A DNA stretch of 64,000 nucleotides from Escarpia spicata (Eukaryota; Annelida; Polychaeta; Sabellida; Siboglinidae): positions 3,564,105 to 3,628,104 of the forward strand of contig OZ023207.1 in the NCBI GenBank assembly GCA_963995525.1. Reading direction: 5' to 3'. This document shows positions 34,401 through 43,969 of this stretch, piece by piece. How positions within the stretch are numbered: position 1 is the stretch's first letter; each line of letters opens with the position of its first letter. The notes beneath the pieces were generated by a model. It had not been told where the DNA came from. It searched no databases and saw only the letters and a program-made list of their open reading frames with translations. A program made the position numbers and the translations under genes.

Positions 34401-36566
34401 GGAGGATGTTGGTGTGAAAGAAAGTTTCAAGAAGAAGTTGATGAGAAGTCGGTTGAAGTGGGCAGGACATGTGGAGCGACTGGGAGAAGAACGGATGGAA
34501 AAGGAAGCAGATGCCCGCAGAGTGGAGGGAAAACGAAGACGAGGGCAACCGAGACTGAGGTGGGGGGATTGCGTGAAGAGAGACCTGGAGGGATGGAAAG
34601 GGAAATGGAGGAAAGGAGCAAAAGACCGAGGAGAATGGAGAAGGGTGGTAGAGAAATTAGTGCAAGTGCAAAGAGAAGGAAGAGAAAGAAAATGTCGACG
34701 TATCCAAACCAGCCTCACCCCTGAAGACGGGGAACGACGACGAGAACAACAACATAATCCGTCGTCACCACTGTCGAAGTGTTTAAATTGTTATATATCT
34801 TCATCAAATATTCAATTTGTTACGGTGTACAATTACCCGAGCGAAAATGCGGCGGCTTTGAACCGACAACATCAATTTTTAACGGACACTTGTCAAACAC
34901 AGCAACTATTGCAGTTACTGTAATATTTACTGTGCACATAAAACAATATTGTCCCGATCTAACTGTAATTGAGCTACCGAGGGTAGGCATTGTGTGCGTA
35001 CGTATTTATGGTAACGTTTTCCTCCTAGACGGTTAGGGTCTCGGACGTAAATCTTTCAGAGGTTCATCAATCACACGTTGAAAGAAAAGTAACGTCTTTA
35101 TCTATTAGAAATTCCTATTTTTAATGTTCTTTTATCGTTTTTTTGCTCGCACCACGTGTTAGACTGGTGTTACTTGAGTGTTCACTATAGAACGCATGTT
35201 TCCTGCGATTGTTCCGAGCAACGTGAAAGATCGATCGATCAGTAGAGGACGTTTTACGTAACGTCCGTTCCGAAGACTTTCTCCAATTTAAATCATAACA
35301 AACGTCGTGTATAGGAACATACTTCGGAAAATCGTCTTCTATGACTGTGTGTATGTAATGGTAACCTGAGATTGGACGTTTGCCAGTTCGATTAGGCCTA
35401 GTAGGATTGTTGTCGGAAATCATATGGAGCGCAGTAGCGCAGCGGTAAAAGCACCGGATTCTCGACTGAGAGAACGGGGGTTCGAATCCTGTGCGGGCGG
35501 TGTCGAACCATGGGCAAGTTCGTTTACTCTACATTGCTTCAGTTCACTCAGGTGTATGAATGAGTACCTGGCTATTTGTGTACGAATACTCTTCGCGCAT
35601 TAATTGCAGCGCGGCAGAATGCTTCCCAGAGAAGTCGAGGTGGTGTTCGATTAAACAGGTCTGCCAGGGAGTAAAGTGTAAAGAGCATTGAGCAGTCCTG
35701 AGGACTGGTTACTGCGCTAGATAAGAACTTACCTTTACTTTTTTTACTAATATACATTAAAGAATGTGTTTAAATAATAAGTTGTTATCTTTTTTGATAT
35801 AACTACTGCCACTGGGGAATATTGAGTGCATGTAGTAGCGATGTTTGCCGACAGACAGCCATCAGTCTGTTGTCGGAAATCACGGCGTCTCTCATATACA
35901 TTGGGTTGCGCTGTTTGCCGACAGAGAGCCATCAGTCTGCTGTCGGAGATCCCGGCGTCTCGGACTTGCTCGCAGGCCGCCATCGCCCCGCACTGGTGCA
36001 CGTGTCTCACGTGGACCGGGATGGACGTTGGTGCGGAGAAGGTGAAGAAGGCAGCGACGGCGCTCCTGGCGACTATCAACTCCCTGACGCAATCACAACG
36101 GGACAAGTGTGAGACTCTCTCGCTGGACGAAGTAATACACGCTGTCAGGTAAGGCTGCGAAACAAAACTATCACTTATGTGAAAGGCGCTATATAAACGT
36201 ACGCAAGGGACGGTTGTTTGAAGAACTCATACCTGACTAAATATTATGTAAACGATTACGCAATTTTAAGATTTGTTAGCAACCTTATGCGTGTTTCTGC
36301 GATTGTTCCAACCTTCCATTTATAAGTTATGGGCGGTTTACGTAGAAACCGTAACTCAATGGGAATTTTTAAATAACCCCTCTACATTTTGTCGCCCGAT
36401 TTTCAAAACGTCTAAGAGGAAAGACTTAATATACATACCCACACACATACATACCCGAATACACGCATACCGCACGCACACACGCACTCATACGCACGCA
36501 CGCACGCACACACGCACGAACGACACACACACAAATACACAAACGCACACACATACGCGCGCGCTT

Positions 36567-36622
<56 letters not shown>

Positions 36623-36950
36623 TTATAATCAGTAAACTCATTTGTTTCCCAGGTATACGCCAAACGAAGACGTCTTGAAGTACAAAGGCGGAGCTGATTA
36701 CGACAAGTACGAACCGAACCTCACCGACACGATGTCCACCAACTATGTCCTGTATCAGGTGACCATCAGGACGAGTCCAGGACAAGGTCAATACGAGGGC
36801 ACGGTCATTAACAAGCTCAACGAAGGCACGTTCGAATCCCGAGCGCAAGAGATCAGCAGGATAAATAAATACGGGAAACAGGCACAATGCATTTTGCAAG
36901 AATTGCCGCATCTACGGAAATATTGTTTCTGTAAAGTGCAGGTCACGTAG
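25191..36950 (+). CDS. DUF229 family protein, gene A (five-exon model)
   Basis: Proposed join: 25191-25457, 26029-27085, 29574-29758, 35925-36148, 36653-36950. Phases fit at each junction (0, 1, 0, 2), giving about 676 residues, within the usual size of the family. DUF229 (PF02995) proteins have an alkaline-phosphatase/sulfatase-like fold; their substrate in animals is unknown to me. Order: signal anchor, Cys-rich N-terminal segment, GFDSVSRLTWMRNLP at about residue 223, VGDATTAALLP, metal-site-like MMADHGPRF at about 427, and a Cys-rich C-terminus. It is probably secretory-pathway or type II membrane. No stop or frame break lies in the model. Introns 2 and 3 are packed with LINEs. A paralogue lies 4 kb downstream. 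Confidence 0.85.
26029..27085 (+). CDS. DUF229 gene A exon 2 (main catalytic-like domain)
   Basis: The acceptor is CATGGCAG/TGC, and the donor is CTGCAAG/GTACGT. It encodes CIHPDLPLWPPSF, NVLMVGFDSVSRL, KTYDHLVKVLGAVVLEGYN, HPWIWKEYKKLGYITQF, RKFSFLFHGELSHG and LIMMADHGPRF, all typical DUF229 blocks. Base composition is markedly GC-richer than the flanking introns. An upstream in-frame ATG at 25996 lies before the acceptor and is not needed. Confidence 0.92.
27318..29440 (-). mobile_element. Degenerate Jockey/CR1-type LINE in intron 2 of gene A
   Basis: Minus-strand order: EEP pieces (IAGDTTLSDREWETD near 29260, where GDFN is expected; KGISDHHIVLVETSCR near 29065-29030), linker (RKARLTGSQEDTDGYKRLKK, about 28760), RT (DDWKKANITLIFKKGDRTN about 28300; SSKAFDKVSHKLLAIKL about 28030; SQGSVLGP about 27880; NPLTPTTSDSNLSL about 27650). 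An AATAAA on the minus strand (near 27330) may be its polyadenylation signal. Frames are heavily broken and the catalytic box is not readable. It is opposite to the host gene. Confidence 0.75.
28538..28606. repeat. Short minisatellite, 17-bp unit, 4 copies
   Basis: CTCCGCTACCGTCACAT repeated within the linker of the LINE. It arose after insertion, since other LINE copies have nothing similar here. Confidence 0.85.
29423..29473. repeat. Intronic segment shared with gene B intron 2
   Basis: The 51 bp resemble 46269-46319 (common GACGTTCTGAGATGATC and flanking AAGTAATTT). Both lie in intron 2 of their DUF229 gene, consistent with a tandem duplication that included introns, or with an unrecognised repeat. 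Confidence 0.6.
29574..29758 (+). CDS. DUF229 gene A exon 3
   Basis: Acceptor CTTCAG/GTAAACACG and donor CAA/GTACGC. The 185-nt exon encodes KHEERSPFMSFRFPPSFEKT, then NLRTNVHRLSTPFDIHATLR and ending GDVKQ. It completes the Gly codon split across intron 2. The exon has the same length as its gene B counterpart. Confidence 0.92.
29759..29826 (+). repeat. Single 68-bp duplication of the exon 3/intron 3 junction (gene A)
   Basis: After the authentic donor at 29759, the intron start and exon 3 end are repeated once. The duplicate exon end (GTCATGGTGGGGGACATC, then AAACAA) finishes at 29826, and the next bases are ATACGC, so the copied GT is now AT. The 68-bp spacing equals the unit of the large array in gene B. 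Confidence 0.88.
30328..32355 (+). mobile_element. CR1-type LINE (family X), 5'-truncated, nearly intact RT
   Basis: It aligns with the minus-strand LINE at 13491-15420 from GAAATACTTATCGAAAG (about 30335) through the shared 3' UTR, and ends with two GGTTAAATCT-type units at about 32335-32352. It is much less damaged than the other copy. It lies in intron 3 of gene A, in gene orientation. Confidence 0.9.
30378..32249 (+). pseudogene. LINE reverse transcriptase with one internal stop
   Basis: Reading frame 30378-32249 is continuous except for TGA at 31101-31103. The sister copy has a TGC-type Cys there (RSC versus RT-stop), so one base change accounts for it. Blocks: KSPGVDGIPPKLL, PLEWKEANIRPLFKKG, NYRPVSLTSVICKLLE, INPSQHGFLKART, YLNFQKAFDKVPHQ, SGVPQGSVLGPILFLIYIND, KFADDTKVFRTI (FADD box intact) and RPHLEYCLQAWRPY. 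The C-terminal WNRL motif is near 32160. The EEP is absent owing to 5' truncation. Confidence 0.88.
32440..34765 (+). mobile_element. RTE-type LINE, 5'-truncated, broken
   Basis: Linker (WKHFKDAFIGLAEEICG at 32689), then RT: KMKKGRATGIDEVRVEML (33190), PEEWRTGLTVPIWKRKGD (33322), EEQQGFIRGRGTADGMFALR (33483), YADDLAVVADG (33848, YADD intact), DSFVYLGG (34036), and the RTE-like C-terminus LKWAGHVERLGEERM...RRRGQPRLRWGD (34456-34570). Frame breaks occur near 32800, 33188, 33392, 33470, 33745 and 34165, and a duplicated stretch of about 80 bp spans 34190-34325. It ends near an ACAACAACA tail. Confidence 0.85.
35426..35745 (+). repeat. tRNA-derived SINE, full-length copy
   Basis: The head GGAGCGCAGTAGCGCAGCGG (A box) and GGGGTTCGAATCCTGT (B box) are followed by a body with GAGTACCTGGCTATTTGTG, GCATTAATTGCAGCGCGGC, TGGTGTTCGATTAAACAGG and a 3' end TGCGCTAGATAAGAACTTAC. 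Partial copies lie at 17568, 20118, 46677 and 62211. The internal promoter would be for RNA polymerase III. It lies 180 bp upstream of gene A exon 4. Confidence 0.85.
35842..35911 (+). repeat. 70-bp duplication of the exon 4 acceptor (gene A)
   Basis: TGTTTGCCGACAGACAGCC at 35842 repeats TGTTTGCCGACAGAGAGCC at 35912, including the first ~39 nt of exon 4 with a few changes. Use of the upstream AG would add 70 nt and shift the frame, so only the downstream site gives the family sequence. Confidence 0.85.
35925..36148 (+). CDS. DUF229 gene A exon 4
   Basis: Acceptor GACAG/AGAGCC, donor GTCAG/GTAAGG, phase 2 at the end. It encodes RAISLLSEIPASRTCSQAAI, HWCTCLTW and KVKKAATALLATINSLTQ, ending in VIHAVR with the Arg codon completed by exon 5. 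The Cys residues (RTC, HWCTC) are typical of the DUF229 C-terminal part. Confidence 0.9.
36421..36621. repeat. CA-rich microsatellite in intron 4 of gene A
   Basis: Mixed ACAC/ACGC runs end in about 60 bp of pure (AC)n, 30 bp upstream of the exon 5 acceptor. Confidence 0.95.
36653..36950 (+). CDS. DUF229 gene A exon 5 (C-terminus)
   Basis: Acceptor TTTCCCAG/GTATAC. It encodes YTPNEDVLKYKGGADYDKYE, VLYQVTIRTSPGQGQYEGTV, EISRINKYGKQAQCI and RKYCFCKVQVT with TAG at 36948. The Tyr-Cys-x-Cys end is shared with gene B (MYCYCRAQIV). AATAAA at about 37090 could be a polyadenylation signal. Confidence 0.9.
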
Positions 36951-37084
36951 GATTTATATAATCTATATTATCATTACTGCTAATGCTAGGGTTATTTTTA
37001 TAATTTCCAGTTAATGTAACTTTTTATGAAAACGTAGGCAAGATACGCTATTTATTTCAAAGTAGACGTGTAACTTATTATTTG

Positions 37085-37095
37085 TTTTAATAAAA
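37085..37095 (+). promoter_or_regulatory. Possible polyadenylation signal of gene A
   Basis: AATAAA within TTTTAATAAAATC, about 140 bp after the gene A stop codon. The call is based on sequence and position only. Confidence 0.35.
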
Positions 37096-37316
37096 TCAAC
37101 CGTGTCAATATAACTTTTTATTATAGTGAATTATGCGAAATTTTCCGGGTGTTGCCGGCTGAAATTGTTAGCCCCGTATACGGGTTTGTTACATAATACG
37201 GGGCATATTGTTACAGAAAAGACTGAGCGGATTACGACGAAAATGCTACCTGTACAGATTACTGTTATTACATTAATTTCATTGGATAATACACATACAC
37301 ACGCACACACGCACGC

Positions 37317-37402
37317 ACGCACACCCGCACACCCGCACACCCGCACACCCGCACACCCGCACACCCGCACACCCGCACACCCGCACACCCGCACACCCGC
37401 AC
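37317..37402. repeat. Microsatellite, 8-bp unit (ACACCCGC)
   Basis: About ten near-perfect units, preceded by CACG-rich sequence. Confidence 0.95.
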
Positions 37403-37419
37403 GCACGCGCACTACCCAG

Positions 37420-38025
37420 GCTAACACGTCTAGCTGCCGTAGGGAAAGGCGAACTGGACATGAGCGCCCACATTATGGAGCAGCTCCTTGGATAAAGCGG
37501 ACGAAACGTTTTTCTGCCTTACGAACGAACAAAGAAACACAACCAAACAACCCGCCACGAGCTGTTAATAAGCAGGCTACGAAATACATAGAATGTTACG
37601 AATGCCATCAATTCATTTCGGCGATTGTACCGATATTTACGAGTATATTAAGATATATTTAATGCAATATTCTAAGTGTTTATATAATGCAATAACGCGT
37701 AAAGTATTTCGAAAAGGTTTACTATAATGGGATTTGAACCGGCGACCTAAAGTCAAAGCTAAACGTCGCCGATTGAATTTAATTTTACGTTTTTTTAAAC
37801 ATTTTACACGTGATTAATTCTGTGCAAAGATAGATGCCGGATAAATAGCAAAGCGAGCAGAGGCGGAAAGACATAAATGACATAGGAAAAGAGGAAGGCT
37901 ACAGCTGAGATGGGAGGTTTTCGGGATGAGGGACATGAGAAGATCGGGGGAGATGAAAGATGGAGAGAGGGAGCAATGGATAGATTACTTTGGAAAGAAA
38001 AAACACAGCGAGTGGTTCGGCAATA
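37420..38025. other. No gene recognised
   Basis: A B-box-like GGTTCAAATCC lies on the minus strand near 37738, but no tRNA folds. Otherwise nothing is supported. Confidence 0.35.
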
Positions 38026-38029
38026 GCGT

Positions 38030-38835
38030 ACCTCACCCTCACCCTTGTACCTCACCCTCACCCCTGTACCTCACCCTCACCCTTGTACCTCACCCTCACC
38101 CTTGTACCTCACCCTCACCCTTGTACCTCACCCTCACCCCTGTACCTCACCCTCACCCTTGTACCTCACCCTCACACCTGTACCTCACCTTCACCCTTGT
38201 ACCTCACCCTCACCCTTGTACCTCACCCTCACACCTGTACCTCACCTTCACCCCTGTACCTCACCCTCACCCTTGTACCTCACCCTCACCCTTGTACCTC
38301 ACCCTCACCCTTGTACCTCACCCTCACCCTTGTACCTGACCCTCACACCTGTACCTCACCCTCACCCCTGTACCTCACCCTCACCCTTGTACCTCACCTT
38401 CACCCTTGTACCTCACCCTCACCCTTGTACCTCACCTTCACACCTGTACCTCACCCTCACACCTGTACCTCACCCTCACCCTTGTACCTCACCCTCACCC
38501 TTGTACCTCACCTTCACACCTGTACCTCACCCTCACCCCTGTACCTCACCCTCACCCTTGTACCTCACCTTCACCCTTGTACCTGACCCTCACACCTGTA
38601 CCTCACCTTCACCCCTGTACCTCACCCTCACCCTTGTACCTCACCCTCACCCTTGTACCTCACCTTCACCCCTGTACCTCACCTTCACCCCTGTACCTCA
38701 CCCTCACCCTTGTACCTCACCCTCACCCCTGTACCTTACCCTCACCCCTGTACATCACCCTCACCCCTGTACCTGACCCACACCCCTGTACCACTCGATC
38801 ACCCCTGTACCTGACCCACACCTCTGTACACACCC
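38030..38835. repeat. C-rich minisatellite, 19-bp unit, about 42 copies
   Basis: The unit is ACCTCACCCTCACCCTTGT with CTT/CCT and CCT/TTC variants. The minus strand has regular GGGTGAGGG blocks. The three long plus-strand frames (VPHPHPCTSPSPLYLTL-type) are artefacts of the repeat. It lies in the interval between the two DUF229 genes. Confidence 0.95.
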
Positions 38836-38839
38836 TTGT

Positions 38840-40340
38840 AGGGAAAGGCAGTGTTCGTTTAGCCACTGGGTTAGTTGAGCCACCCTTGTTTCCCAGAAAA
38901 CTACAGCAGCGCCAGTTGTTTGGTTCCTACTTGAGATAGAAAATGTTATAAGACTACATTTGTTGATACTTAATTAAACGTTTGGTGATTGTGATTAACA
39001 CTTGCTGGTGTGTAAACTATCAAAGAATGTATATGTACGTTACTGTTCTTGCAACTATAAATGGTTTAACTATGCATTGGTTAGACATTTATCTGTTATC
39101 GATTCCAGTAATAATGGGAAATTCATTATGATATACTTAATGTTTAAATGGGGCTAGTTGAATCATACGGGGGGGGGGGATAGTTAAGCATTTGGTCAGG
39201 AATTAAAGATGCGTGTTGCTTTACTGGAAAATGCATCATAGAGTTCACTTGTTCGTGAAAATTGGTAAATCGGGAATTCAGTTAGCTACAGCCTCAGCCT
39301 ACAGGGCATCATACATGGGTAACAAACAGTGGCGTCATTTTACGGAATTTGGAACTGATAGTGATACAAGATCGGGTCTGGACCTATACTCTGACCTATG
39401 CGACGTCTCTTATCAGACTATGTTTTTTATATAACTATGTACGCAAAATAACTTTAAAATACAGAATTGCACTGCAATGGACCACTGCAGTTGTTATCGG
39501 ACCGATGCTACAGGAGCGGGTGTCCAACAGTTGCAATGGATGCTCCCTGCGGCAAGCGCCAAGCGCCAAGTTTGGTTAGAAAACGTGGCGGAAATCTTTC
39601 CAAAACTGGTAAGACGGTAAGCTTTCTGGGGAATAATTATCGGCAGCAGCATGTTACTGTTTTAGTGGTATGATATTAGTCGTGGATAAATACCAACCCA
39701 CAAATCCACGTTATGCTCATCCAACGTTACTGGCACCATCGTATAGTAATGTTGAAGTCAAAGATTACGTAATTTGAACTTTTTAAAATTTAAGTTGTGC
39801 GTGTTTTCGGTAATATACTACTGGTTGGAGCACACATCGTGTGTCCTAATGTTTTTCGCTATTTTAATGAAAAAACCTGATCCAATTTTATCCGTGAGAT
39901 ATCTATGTGCTAAATCTAACAACCATTCCATTACATTTGTGCAAACAGACTGTTGGAAAATAGACTGGCGGAATCCAAATCTCGTAAAATACAATTTGTC
40001 TGGTCCCGGCCAAGGTCAAAAACCGTGCGTTCTATCTGCGCTGTGTAAATCGTTGTATGGCCAGAACGTGTCACGTGAATCAGTGCAAGACCAGATGCAG
40101 ATAATGTATTAAAATAGAAAAAAAAAAAAAAACAACGCGAGATTTCGGGGACATGTTTTTGACCTGACACGAATTTTCCGGTCGTATATACTATCAAGAT
40201 TGTTTGCAAACTTACACATAATAAGAACTGAAGCCCCGATTGACCTAAAGGTTTGAAAACCCGGTATCCATTGATATAACGTTTATGTCTATGAGGGTAA
40301 TACACAAGGAACATTAATTATAATAACAGTGGAATAGCCC

Positions 40341-40345
<5 letters not shown>
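38840..40345. other. No supported gene between the 19-bp array and gene B
   Basis: Contains a G run near 39171, a 112-codon plus frame at 39774-40112 without a motif I recognise, and an A run near 40120. The frame could be chance or a lost exon; I make no call. Confidence 0.35.
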
Positions 40346-40349
<4 letters not shown>

Positions 40350-40429
<80 letters not shown>

Positions 40430-40480
40430 TGTGTGAGTGTGCGTGCGCGTGCGTGCGTGTGTGCGTGGGCGTGTGTCTTG
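40350..40480. repeat. (GT)n microsatellite
   Basis: Two GT blocks split by TATGTAT, then a GCGTGCGT part. Confidence 0.95.
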
Positions 40481-40799
40481 CAGCACACACCCATTTGTAT
40501 CAACATTGGTGGTAAAGGTAATGCTTGACGAAAACAATAAACGTTAATATATACCCACAAACACGCACGCGTGCCCACAGACGCAAGCATTTACGCACAT
40601 TCACACATAAGCACGCACACACATCCGCTTGCTCGATCATGGCTACATTTACAATGATTTTACTTTGGTTGCTATATGTGTGACATCAATCAATTAGCAA
40701 CCGTAACATGTTAGTCATCTTGCCTTCTCAGACTGCAAATCCCATACCGGAAGTGTGAATCTCACCTAACGTGACGTCACACGGACGTGACGACATCCG

Positions 40800-41466
40800 A
40801 TGTATCTAATGCGAAGACTGCGACGCTGTCCAAAGAGGCAGCTGCTGGCGATAGTCGCAGTGACGATCCTCCTGTACATCATACGTCACATATATATATA
40901 TATATATATATGTGACGCTATACCGAGTGCCACTCGTCCCGGTAGAGTTTCGTGTCGGTCGACATTCAGTGGGCAGCGTTTCATTGACGCCTGGTACGTG
41001 CATCTCCCCCGAGTTCCCCCTATGGCCGCCGGAGTTCGTGACGTATTTCGAGAAGCCAGCGCCGCTCACGTGTTCCCAGCTCGAAGGGAACTGGGTGTAC
41101 GTGGACCGGGGCACGTTTCTGATCTCCTCCTCAGCCGTGCGACGTCACGGCAGTATCCTGTGTGAATACACGCCGCTCGTTCGTAAAGACGGCGACGTTG
41201 GCGTGAACTCGGGTGGTACCGTAGCCGACATGAAGTCAGGCTCGCCGATATACGTAGATGTGTTCCAGGTGTCATGTACCGGCGGCGACGGGGTGGTCTA
41301 CGAGAACATTCACGCCAGCGTCGCCCCCGTTCCAGAGCCGACGGTGGCGCCGTCTACCTGGCACCAGAGGGCGCTCAGGTACAACATCATCGTGATCGGC
41401 TTCAACTCGGTGTCGCGCCTCAGTTGGATGCGTTCACTGCCGAAGACGTACGACTACGTGGTGAAG
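40800..41466 (+). CDS. DUF229 gene B exon 1
   Basis: Start ATG 40800 (or 40809) leads into a hydrophobic anchor QLLAIVAVTILLYII. The DUF229 part is in a different frame from 40912: TCISPEFPLWPPEF, GNWVYVDRGTFLIS, NIIVIGFNSVSRLSWMRSLP, KTYDYVVK. Asp of gene A's GFDSVSR is Asn here. The donor is GTGAAG/GTGCAA. The intron that separates anchor and main domain in gene A is not evident here. A frame break lies at the (TA)n palindrome. Confidence 0.78.
40884..40917. repeat. 34-bp perfect palindrome with (TA)10 core in exon 1 of gene B
   Basis: CGTCACA at 40884-40890 and TGTGACG at 40911-40917 flank ten TA units. The frames before and after differ by an amount that a change in TA number can explain. 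Confidence 0.9.
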
Positions 41467-42375
41467 GTGCAACGCACTCCTCATACCTCAAAATCGGTTA
41501 AGTCGATGTTCGCTTAAGCAGCCTGTTTTTCCTCGGTGCTGACTCTCTTTGTATCTCGTGCGGCATAAAATAATCTGCATCAGTCGAAATTTCGGCTAAT
41601 TCGACACGAATTCACCCTCACGCTCATATTTCTTTCATTGGATTAACTCAAATTTCGTAAATCTGTGCTACTATACATTGAAATTCCGATATAAAACGCT
41701 ATCACCGTATTGGGATAGTGATGTTTAAGGATTTATTTACTCTTGCACATTGGCGTTTCTCACAAGACGTTATTTGTACTTATTTTAGTGTGTGGATCGG
41801 TAAAGCGCAGACTTCGCGCAAAGTTAACCGATGACAAGATAAAACCATCACAACGTTGATCCTGATGAGTGGAACGTCTGATATATCATAAATAGAAGTA
41901 TTGTCATGGGTCCCTGCGGGTTCGACTTGTGTAGCATGTAGCATGCACCTTATGTTGATGTATGTAGTCTTGCTGTGCGCATGCTCGCTGAAGCGTCACG
42001 TGACCTCATACAATAATGTGGAAGTTTCTATTAAAGGGAGTCTGTTCCTCTACCATGAATTAGCCAGCGTGGTAATCGGCCCGACGTGTGAACGTAGGAA
42101 AATAGGAAATTGTTGAAAATGAAATCATGTTTTGTTTACCAGTTGAACATGCTCTGTGGGCGTTTCTTCCAAATGACATACGTTGTTACGAACTTACAAG
42201 ACACAATCTGGCAGACAGTATACATTTATCATAGTTATTATAGTCTCAAAAACATTAATTTTAATCAGTAAATAAAAAAGTAGTAACAAACTCCTTTTAT
42301 TACCAATACCAATTTAGTTATTTTATTAAATATATCCGTACGTATTGCACACTTCGGGGATGCAGGCCCGTAGCC

Positions 42376-42412
42376 GGGGGGGGGGGGGGGGGGGTGGTGG
42401 TTCACGTGAACC
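42376..42412. repeat. G19 run followed by palindrome GGTTCACGTGAACC
   Basis: GGCCCGTAGCC, a 19-base G run and a 14-bp perfect palindrome resemble one end of an interspersed repeat. A similar CCCCCGAGCCCCC...CGTACGGGCG lies inverted at 58444-58472. It sits in intron 1 of gene B. Confidence 0.5.
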
Positions 42413-42939
42413 CCCTTTCTCCAAAATGTGAACCCCCCTCAAATTTGCATCTTTAAAATGTGAACCACTAATTGTATTCCATGTTTCTCAAAAGCGTTAT
42501 CCCCCTCCTAAAAGCTGCTAGTTGTTCAAGCATTACAAGGAATGTCAAGGAAGCCTGATTTGTAGAGATGTTAAAGGGAGAAGATTTATTACGTGATTCT
42601 CACTGAGTATACGGGAACATGGTTTAGGGGTCTGTCTCCAATGCCATGTGCGAAAAGGGCAGTCACTAGAGGAATGTATGTCAAAGAACCACTGCATCTA
42701 ATTAGCCATTCAGAAGGACTTCACACTATCCCAGGGTCTTTGCATGGGTTAACACATACACAAGAAGCCAGTTTTATACCAAACGTAAATTATATGAGGT
42801 GACATATCCAGACAAAATACTAGTAAATGAACGAGTGGCGACTACGAACATTCTCCATTATGAGCATATAAATTAAGCCATATAAAATAATTCATAATTT
42901 CTCATCAGAACTCTGTTAAAACAGTAAACGAGAGATGCG

Positions 42940-43965
42940 GCTTTGTATGTTTAGTATGCTGATTATGTTTAGTATGCTGATTATGTTTAGTATGCTGATT
43001 ATGTTCAGTATGCTGATTATGTTCAGTATGCTGATTATGTTTAGTATGCTGATTATGTTTAGTATGCTGATTATGTTTAGTATGCTGAATATGTTCAGTA
43101 TGCTGATTATGTTCAGTATGCTGATTATGTTCAGTATGCTGATTATGTTCAGTATGCTGATTATGTTTAGTATGCTGATTATGTTTAGTATGCTGATTAT
43201 GTTTAGTATGCTGATTATGTTCAGTATGCTGATTATGTTCAGTATGCTGATTAAGTTCAGTATGCTGATTATGTTCAGTATGCTGATTATGTTTAGTATG
43301 CTGATTATGTTTAGTATGCTGATTATGTTTAGTATGCTGATTATGTTTAGTATGCTGATTATGTTTAGTATGCTGATTATGTTCAGTATGCTGATTATGT
43401 TCAGTATGCTGATTATGTTCAGTATGCTGATTATGTTCAGTATGCTGATTATGTTCAGTATGCTGATTATGTTTAGTACGCTGATTATGTTTAGTATGCT
43501 GATTATGTTTAGTATGCTGATTATGTTCAGTATGCTGAATATGTTCAGTATGCTGATTATGTTCAGTATGCTGATTATGTTCAGTATGCTGATTATGTTC
43601 AGTATGCTGATTATGTTTAGTATGCTGATTATGTTTAGTATGCTGATTATGTTTAGTATGCTGATTATGTTTAGTATGCTGATTATGTTTAGTATGCTGA
43701 TTATGTTTAGTATGCTTTGTATGTTTAGTATGCTGATTATGTTTAGTATGCTGATTATGTTTAGTATGCTGATTATGTTTAGTATGCTGATTATGTTTAG
43801 TATGCTGATTATGTTTAGTATGCTGATTATGTTTAGTATGCTTTGTATGTTTAGTATGCTTTGTATGTTTAGTATGCTGATTATGTTTAGTATGCTGATT
43901 ATGTTTAGTATACTTTGTATGTTTAGTATGCTTTGTATGTTTAGTATGCTGATTACGGTAACTAC
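42940..43965. repeat. Minisatellite, 18-bp unit, about 57 copies
   Basis: TTTAGTATGCTGATTATG with TTCAG and CTTTGTATG variants. Because the unit is a multiple of three, both strands read through for about 350 codons (MLIMFS and HTKHNQ repeats). No splice or start context supports translation. It sits in intron 1 of gene B. Confidence 0.95.
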
Positions 43966-43969
43966 CGAC

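Noticed and set aside
35426..35500. Functional tRNA gene
   Set aside because: A and B boxes are present but the acceptor stem does not pair and the sequence continues into a SINE body.
37126..37662. 178-codon plus frame
   Set aside because: Its middle is an 8-bp microsatellite and its ends show no domain or splice signals.
37720..37790. tRNA gene on the minus strand
   Set aside because: A B-box-like GGTTCAAATCC exists, but the T stem does not pair and no A box is found at the right distance.
37926..38939. Proline/histidine-rich frames over the 19-bp array
   Set aside because: All three plus frames are open for the same reason, showing repeat structure rather than selection for coding.
39774..40112. 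Possible exon upstream of gene B
   Set aside because: A 112-codon frame without recognisable motif or convincing splice sites; not needed for the DUF229 model.
40912..41517. Extension of gene B exon 1 beyond 41466 to the stop at 41515
   Set aside because: Gene A and exon 2 of gene B show that the protein continues with VLGAVV; the GTGCAA at 41467 is the better end.
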